From an uncultured Blautia sp. (GTDB lineage Bacteria; Bacillota; Clostridia; Lachnospirales; Lachnospiraceae), in contig NZ_CAKRNY010000015.1 of NCBI RefSeq assembly GCF_934371575.1, forward strand, positions 1 to 64,000: DNA of 64,000 nucleotides. The letters run 5' to 3'. This document shows, piece after piece, positions 7,624 to 16,077 of the stretch. The position numbers were made by a program, and so were the translations under genes. A model generated the notes under the pieces. The model made no database searches. It saw only the letters and a program-made list of their open reading frames with translations, and was not told where the DNA came from. How positions within the stretch are numbered: the stretch's first letter is position 1; each line of letters opens with the position of its first letter.

Positions 7624-9530
7624 GCAACAACAAACCCATAAAAGGTCCGGGACGTGGCGGCGCAGCTTTTCGTACAGGTCCAATGGTTGAGAATCCAGGT
7701 AAAATGCTTGGCAGACTGATGGGATATATTTATAAAAATTACAGGATCCACATTATTGTAGTTGTGATCGGAATTGTAGTCAGTGTTCTTGCAAATGTGC
7801 AGGGAACCATGTTTATGAAGACGCTTATTGATCAGTATATCATGCCTCTTCTGAAAGCAGAAACTCCGGATTTTCATCCTCTGGCAATGGCAATCCTCCG
7901 GGTGGCCTGTTTTTATGCCATAGGTGTGGCATGTACCTATACCTACAATCGACTGATGATTTACGTGAGTCAGGGAACCCTGCGCAACCTTCGAAATGAG
8001 ATGTTTGAGCGCATGGAGACTTTGCCTGTAAAATATTTTGATACACATGCGCATGGAGATATCATGTCCGTTTATACCAATGATATTGATACCCTGCGTC
8101 AGATGATCAGTCAGAGTATCCCTCAGCTGATTTCCAGTGTGATCACCATTGTCAGTGTGCTGGTAAGTATGATCATTCTGAATATTCCCCTTACTCTTGT
8201 AACTCTGTTCATGGTAGGTGTTATGCTTTTTGCAAGTAAGAATCTTGCTGGTCTCAGCGGTAAGTATTTCATGGAGCAGCAGAAGAATCTTGGCATTGTA
8301 AACGGTTACATCGAGGAAATGATGGAAGGCCAGAAGGTTGTAAAGGTATTCTGTCATGAGGAAGAAAGCCTTGAGAAATTTAATGAGCTGAACGACCAGC
8401 TGTTTGAGAGCGCGAATAATGCCAATAAATTTGCAAATGTGCTGATGCCTACCTGTGCACAGATTGGAAATATCAGCTATGTGCTGTGTGCCATTGTAGG
8501 CGGTGTGCTGGCTGTAAACAGCGTGGGTGGATTTACTCTTGGCGGCCTGGCAAGCTTTCTTACCTTTAATAAGAGCTTCAGCCAGCCAATCAATCAGGTG
8601 AGCCAGCAGTTTAACAGTATTGTTATGGCTCTTGCCGGTGCAAAACGTATTTTTGATCTTCTGGATGAGAAACCGGAGGTAGATGAGGGATACGTTACTC
8701 TGGTAAATGTGAAAGAAGAGAATGGTAAGCTGGTTGAGTCCGAGAAGCGTACAGGACGCTGGGCATGGAAGCATTTTCATAAGGCTACCGGAAAAACAGA
8801 TTACATCGAACTGAAGGGAGATATTGTCCTGGATGGTGTGGATTTTGGATATCGGGATGATAAGATTGTTCTTCACGATGTTAAGATGTATGCGAAACCA
8901 GGACAGAAGATTGCTTTTGTTGGTTCTACAGGTGCCGGCAAAACAACGATCACAAACCTTTTGAATCGTTTCTATGACATTCAGGACGGTAAGATCCGTT
9001 ATGACGGAATTAATATAAACAAGATCAAAAAGGGCGATTTAAGGCGTTCTATGGGTATCGTACTTCAGGATACCAATTTGTTTACGGCTACGGTTATGGA
9101 AAATATTCGTTATGGTAAACTTGATGCAACGGATGAAGAAGTGATCGCGGCTGCAAAGCTGGCTAATGCGGATGGCTTTATCCGAAGGCTGCCGGATGGT
9201 TATAATACTATGCTTCGCAACAATGGTGCTAATTTAAGCCAGGGGCAGAGACAGCTGATTGCAATTGCAAGGGCTGCAGTTGCAGATCCGCCGGTGCTGA
9301 TTCTGGATGAAGCAACAAGCTCTATTGATACCCGTACAGAGAAACTGGTACAAAACGGCATGGATAAGCTGATGGAGGGCAGAACTACATTTGCCATTGC
9401 ACACAGGCTTTCCACTGTAAGAAACAGTGACTGTATTATGGTTCTGGAGCAGGGAAGAGTGATAGAGAGAGGATCTCATGATGAATTGATTGCCCAGAAG
9501 GGTAAGTATTATCAGTTGTATAATGGGTGA
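7620..9530 (+). CDS. Heterodimeric ABC exporter, catalytic subunit
   Basis: Second half of the exporter, 636 residues: transmembrane domain (residues ~35-340) and a nucleotide-binding domain. It has Walker A GSTGAGKTT near residue 434, signature LSQGQRQ, Walker B LILDEATSSID with the catalytic Glu, and switch His in AHRLST. All catalytic residues are intact, which complements the degenerate partner. An insert of about 40 charged and aromatic residues sits between the membrane domain and the ATPase (around RTGRWAWKHFHK), as in many Clostridial exporters of this pair. Translation is coupled to the upstream subunit and the operon ends at a strong terminator. Confidence 0.94.
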   Translation: MSNNKPIKGPGRGGAAFRTGPMVENPGKMLGRLMGYIYKNYRIHIIVVVIGIVVSVLANVQGTMFMKTLIDQYIMPLLKAETPDFHPLAMAILRVACFYAIGVACTYTYNRLMIYVSQGTLRNLRNEMFERMETLPVKYFDTHAHGDIMSVYTNDIDTLRQMISQSIPQLISSVITIVSVLVSMIILNIPLTLVTLFMVGVMLFASKNLAGLSGKYFMEQQKNLGIVNGYIEEMMEGQKVVKVFCHEEESLEKFNELNDQLFESANNANKFANVLMPTCAQIGNISYVLCAIVGGVLAVNSVGGFTLGGLASFLTFNKSFSQPINQVSQQFNSIVMALAGAKRIFDLLDEKPEVDEGYVTLVNVKEENGKLVESEKRTGRWAWKHFHKATGKTDYIELKGDIVLDGVDFGYRDDKIVLHDVKMYAKPGQKIAFVGSTGAGKTTITNLLNRFYDIQDGKIRYDGININKIKKGDLRRSMGIVLQDTNLFTATVMENIRYGKLDATDEEVIAAAKLANADGFIRRLPDGYNTMLRNNGANLSQGQRQLIAIARAAVADPPVLILDEATSSIDTRTEKLVQNGMDKLMEGRTTFAIAHRLSTVRNSDCIMVLEQGRVIERGSHDELIAQKGKYYQLYNG

Positions 9531-9542
9531 TATGAGTTAAAT

Positions 9543-9592
9543 AAGTAAGAGGTAACGTTTGGAAGGTTCAAGCGTTACCTCTTACTTTTTGT
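9543..9592 (+). terminator. Intrinsic terminator of the MarR/ABC operon
   Basis: A 15-bp stem (AAGTAAGAGGTAACG with its complement at 9573-9587) is followed by a run of T residues. Confidence 0.92.
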
Positions 9593-9628
9593 ACGGAAGA
9601 TATTTTTTGTAAAAATATTCTATGGATA

Positions 9629-10558
9629 TTATTTTTTGCCGGCAGTTTCTTTTTGCGGCAGCTGGGCAAGCACGATAGCACCAAACATTACGACGCAGCC
9701 AATAATCTCACGTGTGCTCAGACGCTGTCCAAGAATGATCCAGCCGGCGAGCACGGAAATGCAGGATTCCAGACTGAGGATCAGGGAGGCTACGGTGGGA
9801 TTCATGTTTTTCTGGCCAAGGATCTGGAGAGTGTAAGCTACACCACAGGACATAATACCAGCGTAAAGAATAGCACCCCAGGCTCCGGCAAAGGCAGAAA
9901 GATGCGGATGCTCCAGAATGGCAGCCGGGATGGCAGTGAGGATTCCGCAGACCAGAAACTGTATACAGGACATTTTCACCCCATCTACTTTAGGGGAAAA
10001 ATGGTCAATGACCAGAATATGCAGGGAAAACAGAACTGCACAGATCAGAACCAGGATATCTCCTTTTCCCATGGAGAAGCTATCTGTAATGCACAGCAGA
10101 TAAAGGCCGATCAAAGCCATGGCAACTGCAACCCAGATAAAAGGACTGCATTTCTTTTTCATAAAAAGTCCCAGGATCGGAACAATGATGATGTAGCATG
10201 CAGTAAGGAATCCTGCTTTTCCAACAGAGGTATACTGGATTCCAAACTGCTGGAAGTTGGAGGCAAGGCACAGGCAGATACCGCAGGCAATTCCGCCTGT
10301 GATTAAGGTTTTTGTACTGCCGGGGCAAGCCTGAGGGCTGTTTTTTGCAGAATCGGCAGAAGACTGGGGATTGATCTTTTTTAGCAAAAAAATGACAGGG
10401 ATCAGCACCAGGGCACCGATGATATTTCGGGTGGCGTTGAAGGTAAGCGGTCCCACTGCGTTTCCGCCTTCACTCTGTGCCACAAAAGCAATTCCCCAGA
10501 TCGCGGCAGTGAGCAGAAGAAGCAGCGAGTTTTTTAATGGTATCTGTTGTTTTTTCAT
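9629..10558 (-). CDS. DMT/EamA-family permease
   Basis: Integral membrane protein of 309 residues with ten predicted helices arranged as two EamA repeats (residues ~12-150 and ~160-300). Typical wording includes AAIWGIAFVAQSEG at the first helix and ILSLESCISVLAGWIILGQRLS in the second repeat. The family carries drugs or metabolites such as amino acids; nothing in the sequence identifies the substrate. It lies 60 bases downstream of ilvN on the same strand but behind the ilvBN terminator, so it is probably transcribed separately or by read-through. A branched-chain amino acid exporter role is conceivable only from position. Confidence 0.88.
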   Translation of the reverse strand: MKKQQIPLKNSLLLLLTAAIWGIAFVAQSEGGNAVGPLTFNATRNIIGALVLIPVIFLLKKINPQSSADSAKNSPQACPGSTKTLITGGIACGICLCLASNFQQFGIQYTSVGKAGFLTACYIIIVPILGLFMKKKCSPFIWVAVAMALIGLYLLCITDSFSMGKGDILVLICAVLFSLHILVIDHFSPKVDGVKMSCIQFLVCGILTAIPAAILEHPHLSAFAGAWGAILYAGIMSCGVAYTLQILGQKNMNPTVASLILSLESCISVLAGWIILGQRLSTREIIGCVVMFGAIVLAQLPQKETAGKK

Positions 10559-10585
10559 AGTGTATGATTCTCCTCATAAATTTCA

Positions 10586-10614
10586 TAAAAATGCCCTCCC
10601 ATAACAGGAGGGAC
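10586..10614 (-). terminator. Intrinsic terminator of ilvBN
   Basis: On the minus strand an eight-bp stem GTCCCTCC/GGGAGGGC (10607-10614 with 10593-10600; six bases of loop) is followed by AUUUUU. Confidence 0.8.
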
Positions 10615-10619
10615 ATTAT

Positions 10620-11132
10620 TCATCGTTCCATCATACTGATGGATTCAATTCCTACACTTCCGCCACGGACGACTTCGATGCGGCCGAACTCTTCTTTGAT
10701 CAGTTTGACAACGGCATCGTTTTTGGTGGCTGTCTGTACAAATTCCAGAAGCAGGCTGTCTTTACCGTAATCGATCACTCTGGCCTTGAAGGTTTCTGCT
10801 ATCTGAAACAGCTCAACTTTGTCCTCAGAAGAACAGTTGAAAACTTTGATATAAAGGATCTCCTTCATACGAACAAAGGTATTTGTGAAGTCGATGACCT
10901 TAATAACCTCTACCATGCGGTTCAGCTGTTTTTTGATCTGTTCGAAGGTCTCATCGTCGCTTACTGTTGCAATGGTCATTCGGGAAACAGTAGGATCCTC
11001 TGTGGTACCTACGGTAAGGCTGTCCAGATTGTAGCATTTGCCGGAAAAAAGTCCGGAAATCTTGGACAGAACACCTACCTGGTTTTCAACATAGAGGGAA
11101 ATCCATCTTTTTTTCATGCCTTTATTTGCCAT
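10620..11132 (-). CDS. ilvN: Acetolactate synthase, regulatory (small) subunit
   Basis: Regulatory subunit of 170 residues for the first common step of Val/Leu/Ile synthesis. An ACT domain fills the N-terminal half (SLYVENQVGVLSKISGLFSGKCYNLDSL, shown here only as its location at residues ~8-35), followed by the typical TIATVSDDETFEQIKKQL segment and a C-terminal domain. The start at 11132 is chosen because AGGAGG lies seven bases before it; a frame twelve codons longer has no ribosome site. It follows ilvB by 29 bases and is followed by a terminator. Valine feedback is expected by family. Confidence 0.95.
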   Translation of the reverse strand: MANKGMKKRWISLYVENQVGVLSKISGLFSGKCYNLDSLTVGTTEDPTVSRMTIATVSDDETFEQIKKQLNRMVEVIKVIDFTNTFVRMKEILYIKVFNCSSEDKVELFQIAETFKARVIDYGKDSLLLEFVQTATKNDAVVKLIKEEFGRIEVVRGGSVGIESISMMER

Positions 11133-11161
11133 GGGATAAACCTCCTGAATTTCTAAAATAT

Positions 11162-12880
11162 TTAACAATCCATAATCAGATCTTCCAGTGTTCCGCCAGG
11201 CTTGATCATCGGATAGACCATTTCCTCCGGGTCAATGATGAACTCGATCAAGGTAGGAACCTTGGTGTTTTTCTTAGCTTCTTCAAATGCGGCAGCTACT
11301 TCAGCTTTGTTGAAAACACGAATGCCCTTTGCACCGTAGCTTTCTGCCAGTTTCACAAAATCCGGTGTGTACTTCGGGTACTCTTCACCGTTGGTACGTC
11401 TGGAAAGTGCACCGGAACGAAGATTGGTCATACTGTAACGTTTGCCGTAGAAAAGCTTCTGCCACTGACGGACCATGCCAAGATATTCGTTGTTGAATAC
11501 ACAGAGAATCAGAGGCAGCTCTTCCAGAACTGCTGTGGCAAATTCCTGAATATTCATCTGCATACCGCCGTCACCGGAAATGACGATGACCGGTTTGTCA
11601 GGATTACCGATTTTGGCGCCTACACCGCCTGGAAAACCATATCCCATGGTTCCAAGTCCGCCGGACATGATCAGCTGCTTGCCGGGCGTGATTTCTGCAT
11701 ACTGGGAAACCAGCATCTGATGCTGTCCTACATCTGTGACAATAATAGCTTCCTGGAACTGCTGGTTGATTTCATTTATTATGTCAACAGGACTTAATCT
11801 GTCATTTGGACGCATTGCAAGAGGATGCTCCTGCTTCCAGCCATTGATTTCACTGATCCATTTTGGATTGGTGCAGTCGGATATATATTCGGACATTTTT
11901 TCAAGGGCTTCTTTCGCATCTGCAACAATAGGAATGTCTACGTGTATATTTCTGGAAATAGAAGCTGTGTCAATGTCAATATGGATGATCTGGGCATTGG
12001 GGGCAAACTCATGAAGCTTGCCTGTAATTCGGTCATTGAAACGTGTTCCGATGGAGAAAAGCACATCACAATTGCTTACTGCTTTATTGGCAGCGTAGGC
12101 ACCGTGCATGCCAAGATTTCCGATGAAAAGAGGATGGTTGGTGGGAATGGCTCCACGTCCCATAATAGTGGTTACTACCGGAACCCCGGTCTTTTCCACA
12201 ATTTTCCGGAAAATTTCGTTGGCCCGTGAAATATTGATTCCACCGCCTGCAAGGAAAAGCGGTTTTTTCGCCTTGGAAAGAGTCTTGATGGCGCGTTTCA
12301 GCTGACCAATATGGACATTGGTGTTAGGTTTATAACCACGGATATTTACATTTTTGGGATATTCCGGGCTGCCAAGCTCTGCCATAACGTCCTTCGGGAG
12401 GTCGATCAGAACGGGGCCCGGGCGGCCTGTGCGGGCAATATAGAAGGCTTCTTTAATAATGCGTCCGAGATCCTCGCGATTCTGGACGGTAATTCCGTAT
12501 TTGGTAATGCTGCGGGTGATTCCGACAATATCAACCTCCTGGAAAGCGTCATTTCCAATCAGGTGACGTGCTACCTGACCGGTGAAGCATACCAGAGGAA
12601 CACTGTCGTAATTGGCAGTAGCAAGACCGGTGACAAGATTGGTGGCACCGGGACCGCTTGTGACGAGACATACGCCAACCTTGCCGGTAGTGCGTGCATA
12701 AGCATCGGCTGCATGAACCAGTGCCTGCTCGTGGCGGGGAAGAATTACAGTGATATCTTCCTGCTTATATAATTCATCGCTGATATCAATGGTACATGCT
12801 CCGGGATAACCGAAAACGTACTCCACACCTTCTTCTTTCAGTGCTTTTACCAGCAGTTTATTGCCTGATATCTGTTTCAT
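11162..12880 (-). CDS. ilvB: Acetolactate synthase, catalytic (large) subunit
   Basis: Thiamine-diphosphate enzyme of 572 residues that condenses two pyruvates, or pyruvate with 2-oxobutyrate. The N-terminal domain has the catalytic Glu in LPRHEQAL. The ThDP/Mg motif GDGGMQMNIQEFATA-x-N and NNEYLGMVRQWQ are near residues 425-470. The ATG at 12880 is the only plausible start; GGAGG lies twelve bases upstream, rather far. It is cotranscribed with ilvN from a consensus promoter (12983-13011). A 31-codon frame containing Ile-Ile-Ile-Leu-Leu-Val overlaps its start out of frame, which suggests attenuation or translational control by branched-chain aminoacyl-tRNA. Confidence 0.97.
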   Translation of the reverse strand: MKQISGNKLLVKALKEEGVEYVFGYPGACTIDISDELYKQEDITVILPRHEQALVHAADAYARTTGKVGVCLVTSGPGATNLVTGLATANYDSVPLVCFTGQVARHLIGNDAFQEVDIVGITRSITKYGITVQNREDLGRIIKEAFYIARTGRPGPVLIDLPKDVMAELGSPEYPKNVNIRGYKPNTNVHIGQLKRAIKTLSKAKKPLFLAGGGINISRANEIFRKIVEKTGVPVVTTIMGRGAIPTNHPLFIGNLGMHGAYAANKAVSNCDVLFSIGTRFNDRITGKLHEFAPNAQIIHIDIDTASISRNIHVDIPIVADAKEALEKMSEYISDCTNPKWISEINGWKQEHPLAMRPNDRLSPVDIINEINQQFQEAIIVTDVGQHQMLVSQYAEITPGKQLIMSGGLGTMGYGFPGGVGAKIGNPDKPVIVISGDGGMQMNIQEFATAVLEELPLILCVFNNEYLGMVRQWQKLFYGKRYSMTNLRSGALSRRTNGEEYPKYTPDFVKLAESYGAKGIRVFNKAEVAAAFEEAKKNTKVPTLIEFIIDPEEMVYPMIKPGGTLEDLIMDC

Positions 12881-12953
12881 TTGGTGAAGCAACCTCCTTT
12901 TTCAAGTCAGTGAAAACCAACAGTATAATTATAAAAAAATCTCCAAGCCTCAT
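12858..12953 (-). CDS. Possible ilv leader peptide (31 aa)
   Basis: A reading frame beginning 23 bases after the predicted ilvB transcript start encodes MRLGDFFIIILLVFTDLK and then runs on to stop (TAA, 12858-12860) inside ilvB, out of frame. Six consecutive codons are for Ile, Ile, Ile, Leu, Leu, Val (ATA ATT ATA CTG TTG GTT), exactly the amino acids made by the pathway, and two of them are the rare ATA. There is no good ribosome site before the ATG, which is the main weakness. If translated, stalling would change access to the ilvB ribosome site that lies within it. Confidence 0.45.
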   Translation of the reverse strand: MRLGDFFIIILLVFTDLKKEVASPNETDIRQ

Positions 12954-12982
12954 AGACTCAGAGGAAAGGATATTTAATCAGT

Positions 12983-13011
12983 ATTATAACGTTAACGTGA
13001 CGAAGTGTCAA
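12983..13011 (-). promoter_or_regulatory. ilvBN promoter with palindrome in spacer
   Basis: On the minus strand a perfect TTGACA (13006-13011), a 17-base spacer and a perfect TATAAT (12983-12988). The spacer holds the ten-base palindrome ACGTTAACGT (12989-12998), a possible repressor site. Confidence 0.85.
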
Positions 13012-13097
13012 CAAAGGGAAGGCAAAAATTGCACGTGTGATAAAAAAATACAACTGTTCAAAAAATGCAAAAAATTTGTCCACAAAAATGTCTACAG

Positions 13098-13125
13098 TTG
13101 AATGCAGAACAAAATATTCTATAAT
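13098..13125 (+). promoter_or_regulatory. Promoter reading toward a short transcript
   Basis: TTGAAT (13098-13103), a 16-base spacer and a perfect TATAAT (13120-13125) on the plus strand. No gene of normal size follows before a terminator at 13196-13245. Confidence 0.5.
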
Positions 13126-13131
13126 AGAAGT

Positions 13132-13245
13132 GTATTCCTTAACTGGATGAAGCAGTGTTATAAATGGGAGGAAATTGAGTAATTCTGCATAAAATACCGC
13201 CGACAGGATGCTGGGCTGAGAGCTCCTGTACGGCGGTGTTTTGTT
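13132..13245 (+). ncRNA. Candidate small RNA of about 115 nt
   Basis: Bounded by the promoter at 13098-13125 and the strong hairpin with U-rich tail at 13196-13245. The only frame inside is eleven codons (13147, MKQCYKWEEIE) without a ribosome site. The hairpin can also be explained as the terminator of the minus-strand regulator that ends at 13247, so the RNA is tentative. Confidence 0.3.
13196..13245. terminator. Strong hairpin terminator, probably bidirectional
   Basis: ACCGCCG-ACAGGA (13196-13208) pairs with TCCTGT-ACGGCGGT (13224-13237). GTTTTGTTTT follows on the plus strand and ATTTTATG on the minus strand. Confidence 0.8.
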
Positions 13246-13246
13246 T

Positions 13247-14686
13247 TCAGTATTCAGTGATCAGTTCCTGTATCATCTGTGCGGTATCTTCACAGGAGTA
13301 GAGCTGCTCGTTTTTCAGGCTTTTCATATAATCAAGAAATGCTTCCAGAAGACTGGGCTCATTGAAGGTAAAACAGAGGATTTTTCCGTGTATGTCTTTG
13401 AAAAGCAGGTAACCCATTGTATCATTGACCACCAGGTGGAGATTTTCCGTAAGCTGGTTCAGAGGATGCTTCATAAGCCGGTAAATGCCTTTCTGACAAT
13501 ATGGAATCATATATGCAAGCAGCTGCTTACGTTCTGAGAGAGTAAGAGGCCGATATAATTCTTCCGGAATCTCATGAACCCGTCCAGTGGAAAGAAACTG
13601 CCGGAGTCCTGAAATGGTGAAAAAAATAGTAAGATTTTCAGGGACGAGCAGGCTTCGGTTAGCTGCAAGCAAAACAGAGGCCTGGCGGATAAAATTATCT
13701 CTGTCAGGAAGGTGCGGGTAAACTGCTTTTTCCAGAAGCTCATCATCAATAAGGGGTGTAATACAGGTTTCTGGCTGTAAGATAAAGGAAGGAACTGTGC
13801 GGTACATTTGCTGCAGAGAACCGTCCATTGGAAGATAATCAATTACATGAAACAGCGGTTGGCAAAGCTGTTGGTAAGCCTGGTAAAGCTCCTGAAGAAG
13901 GCGCAAATGCCCGGATCCCTTGTAAAGAAAGCCTTTCTGGTAATCTGCAGTACAGACAATTGCGTACTCAAAGGTAAGGATCATACATGGAAACGCATTA
14001 AAATTCTGATAATGAGCGGTGATGTCATCATAATAGTAATAAGGCTTGTAATCCATAGTTGTGAAGAAAAGCGGAAGCATAGTCTGCAGGCATTTCAGAT
14101 TGTACAGCTGGCGTTCCGGGGTGAACTGCCCGGTTTTACTGAAACAGATTAAATGCTCGATAGTAAGGTCTCCTTCCGAACGCAGACTGGACAGGGTGCT
14201 GAAAAGAAAAGGACAGTCCGGCTGGATCAGAAGCTGAATGGAACCTTTTATTCTGGCTGCTTCTGAGAGAAGAATGCTGTGTATATAATAATCCATTTCG
14301 GTTCTGGAAAAAACAGGAATGCAGGCAGTCTCAGCAGAGGGAAGTTCTGGAGAAAGAGCAGCTTTTTGAAAAAGAAACTGTATATTTTCAGAAGCGACAT
14401 GGCTGGGAAAGCTGGTAAGAAATTGTTCCACGCTTTTTCGTCTGTAGTAAACGGAGGTTCCAAGACGTGTGAGCTCATATGCATCCCGAAGCTTTTGGGC
14501 TTCAGAAGGGGTGAGCGGCAGATGTTCTGTAAGCTTGCAGAAAACTTCCGGGGAAGGGGGATTACGCTTTCCGCTGATGATCCGATAGAGCATGGAGCGA
14601 TCCATCTGGCAGGCGGAAGCCAGAGAATAAATTTTGATCTTTTTTTCTTTGATGTAGTAATTTAATAAATCTGAAAATACGGACAT
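13247..14686 (-). CDS. XRE-type HTH regulator with large unknown C-terminal domain
   Basis: Protein of 479 residues. Residues ~5-70 form a Cro/CI-type helix-turn-helix (LASACQMDRSMLYRIISGKRNPPSPEVFCKL). The remaining 400 residues match no domain I recognise; they are rich in Leu, Tyr and Phe (for example a YKPYYYYDD stretch) and have no obvious membrane segments. The start at 14686 follows GGAGAAAGG by nine bases. Being divergent from the AI-2E-family permease gene with 137 bases between, it may control that gene or itself. It could be a quorum-type or metabolite-sensing regulator by its size and layout, but the sequence gives no proof. Confidence 0.75.
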   Translation of the reverse strand: MSVFSDLLNYYIKEKKIKIYSLASACQMDRSMLYRIISGKRNPPSPEVFCKLTEHLPLTPSEAQKLRDAYELTRLGTSVYYRRKSVEQFLTSFPSHVASENIQFLFQKAALSPELPSAETACIPVFSRTEMDYYIHSILLSEAARIKGSIQLLIQPDCPFLFSTLSSLRSEGDLTIEHLICFSKTGQFTPERQLYNLKCLQTMLPLFFTTMDYKPYYYYDDITAHYQNFNAFPCMILTFEYAIVCTADYQKGFLYKGSGHLRLLQELYQAYQQLCQPLFHVIDYLPMDGSLQQMYRTVPSFILQPETCITPLIDDELLEKAVYPHLPDRDNFIRQASVLLAANRSLLVPENLTIFFTISGLRQFLSTGRVHEIPEELYRPLTLSERKQLLAYMIPYCQKGIYRLMKHPLNQLTENLHLVVNDTMGYLLFKDIHGKILCFTFNEPSLLEAFLDYMKSLKNEQLYSCEDTAQMIQELITEY

Positions 14687-14823
14687 AATCGGTCGCCTTT
14701 CTCCTTTTGCAGTTATTTTATCAGAAGAAAACAGAAAAAGAAAGGGCAAACTTTTCAAAAGATGGATTTCGTGTTAGAATATACAGAACAGCTCATAAAA
14801 AGAAAGGACAAGGATAGAAAGCC

Positions 14824-15984
14824 GTGGAATTGAATAAAGAGAATATGAAAAAAATAAGGTGGCTGATTGCTTTTGCTGTGCTTTTGTATCTTGGGGTGCA
14901 GAATCTGGGCGTGGTTCTGAAGTATGTAAAAATTCTGTGGGGACTGATTTTGCCTTTTATTCTTGGCGGAGCGATGGCATTTGTCCTGAATGTACCTATG
15001 GCATTTATTGAACGTCATCTTTTTGGAAAAGCAAAAGAAAAGCAGGATAAAAAAGGAAAAGCCGCCAGACGCATGGCAAGGCCGGTAAGCCTTGTGCTGG
15101 CTATTGTTCTGGTCGTACTGGTAATTCTGATCGTAGTACTTGTTGTGGCCCCTGAGCTTGGCAGAACTCTGGTAAGCGTTGTGAGGCGTGTGGAGGAGGA
15201 AGTGCCTGTGGTGCAGAAATGGCTGACAGATACCTTCCAGAGCGATTCTGAAATCGTGAAATGGGCGGAAACCATAAAAATCGAGCCGCAGAAAATCATT
15301 GATTCTATTGCAAGCGTGCTTAAGAACGGTGCTGATAATCTGGTGTCCTCCACCATTATGGTTACTATGGGACTGGTGAGCATGGCAATGAATTTTGCGA
15401 TTGGATTTGTTTTTGCCTGTTATGTGCTTTTGCAGAAAGAAAAGCTGGGAATACAGGTGATGAAAGCGTCTTATGCGATTTTACCCGTAAAAACAGTGGA
15501 ATATCTGAGACACGTCTGTACTTTGGCAAGTAAGGTATTTGCAAGCTTTATTACAGGACAGTGTATTGAGGCTGTGATTCTTGGAACTATGTTCTTTGTG
15601 AGCATGACTATTGGAAATTTTCCATATGCAATGTTGATTGGTGTGCTGATCAGTTTTACGGCACTGATTCCGGTATTTGGCGGTATTATTGGCTGTTGGG
15701 TGGGATTTTTCCTGATTCTGATGGTAAGTCCGCTGAAGGCCGTTACGTTCCTGGCACTCTTCCTGATTCTGCAGCAAATCGAAGGAAATCTGATCTATCC
15801 TCATGTGGTTGGAAATTCTGTGGGACTTCCGGCAATCTGGGTACTGGTTGCAGTTACGCTTGGAGGCAATCTGATGGGAATTGTAGGAATGCTGATTTTT
15901 ATTCCATTGGTATCTGTGCTGTATACTCTGTTTCGGGAATGGGTATATGAGCGTCTGAATAAAAAGAATCTGAAAATCAGCTGA
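14824..15984 (+). CDS. AI-2E family transporter (YtvI/PerM-like)
   Basis: Integral membrane protein of 386 residues from the PF01594 family. It has about seven to eight membrane segments, a long hydrophilic stretch at residues ~65-185, and the conserved C-terminal part ALIPVFGGIIGCWVGFFL and QQIEGNLIYPHVVGNSVGLP. Family members have been linked to AI-2 export, Na+/H+ antiport or envelope functions, so the substrate is open. The start is GTG at 14824, preceded by AAGGA-type bases. A promoter TTTTCA, 17 bases, TAGAAT lies near 14751-14780. It ends convergently with argG at a shared terminator. Confidence 0.9.
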   Translation: MELNKENMKKIRWLIAFAVLLYLGVQNLGVVLKYVKILWGLILPFILGGAMAFVLNVPMAFIERHLFGKAKEKQDKKGKAARRMARPVSLVLAIVLVVLVILIVVLVVAPELGRTLVSVVRRVEEEVPVVQKWLTDTFQSDSEIVKWAETIKIEPQKIIDSIASVLKNGADNLVSSTIMVTMGLVSMAMNFAIGFVFACYVLLQKEKLGIQVMKASYAILPVKTVEYLRHVCTLASKVFASFITGQCIEAVILGTMFFVSMTIGNFPYAMLIGVLISFTALIPVFGGIIGCWVGFFLILMVSPLKAVTFLALFLILQQIEGNLIYPHVVGNSVGLPAIWVLVAVTLGGNLMGIVGMLIFIPLVSVLYTLFREWVYERLNKKNLKIS

Positions 15985-16009
15985 TGGAATAGGGCAAATG
16001 TCTGCTGGC

Positions 16010-16050
16010 AAAAAAATCTCCGGGAGTTTTAAGATCTCCCGGAGATTTTT
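16010..16050. terminator. Bidirectional terminator between AI-2E gene and argG
   Basis: AATCTCCGGGAG pairs with CTCCCGGAGATT, with A-runs on the left and T-runs on the right so that it serves both strands. Confidence 0.93.
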
Positions 16051-16077
16051 GATTCAAATTTTATTTTTTTATGAAGA

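Noticed and set aside
7614..8876. Long minus-strand reading frame opposite the ABC subunit
   Set aside because: Antisense to an intact exporter gene; composition is unlike real proteins here and no start signal is present.
12890..12892. TTG start four codons upstream for ilvB
   Set aside because: It would lie directly against the GGAGG site, leaving no spacer; the ATG at 12880 is used.
13147..13182. Eleven-codon leader peptide (MKQCYKWEEIE)
   Set aside because: No ribosome site ahead of the ATG and no coding gene follows on that strand.
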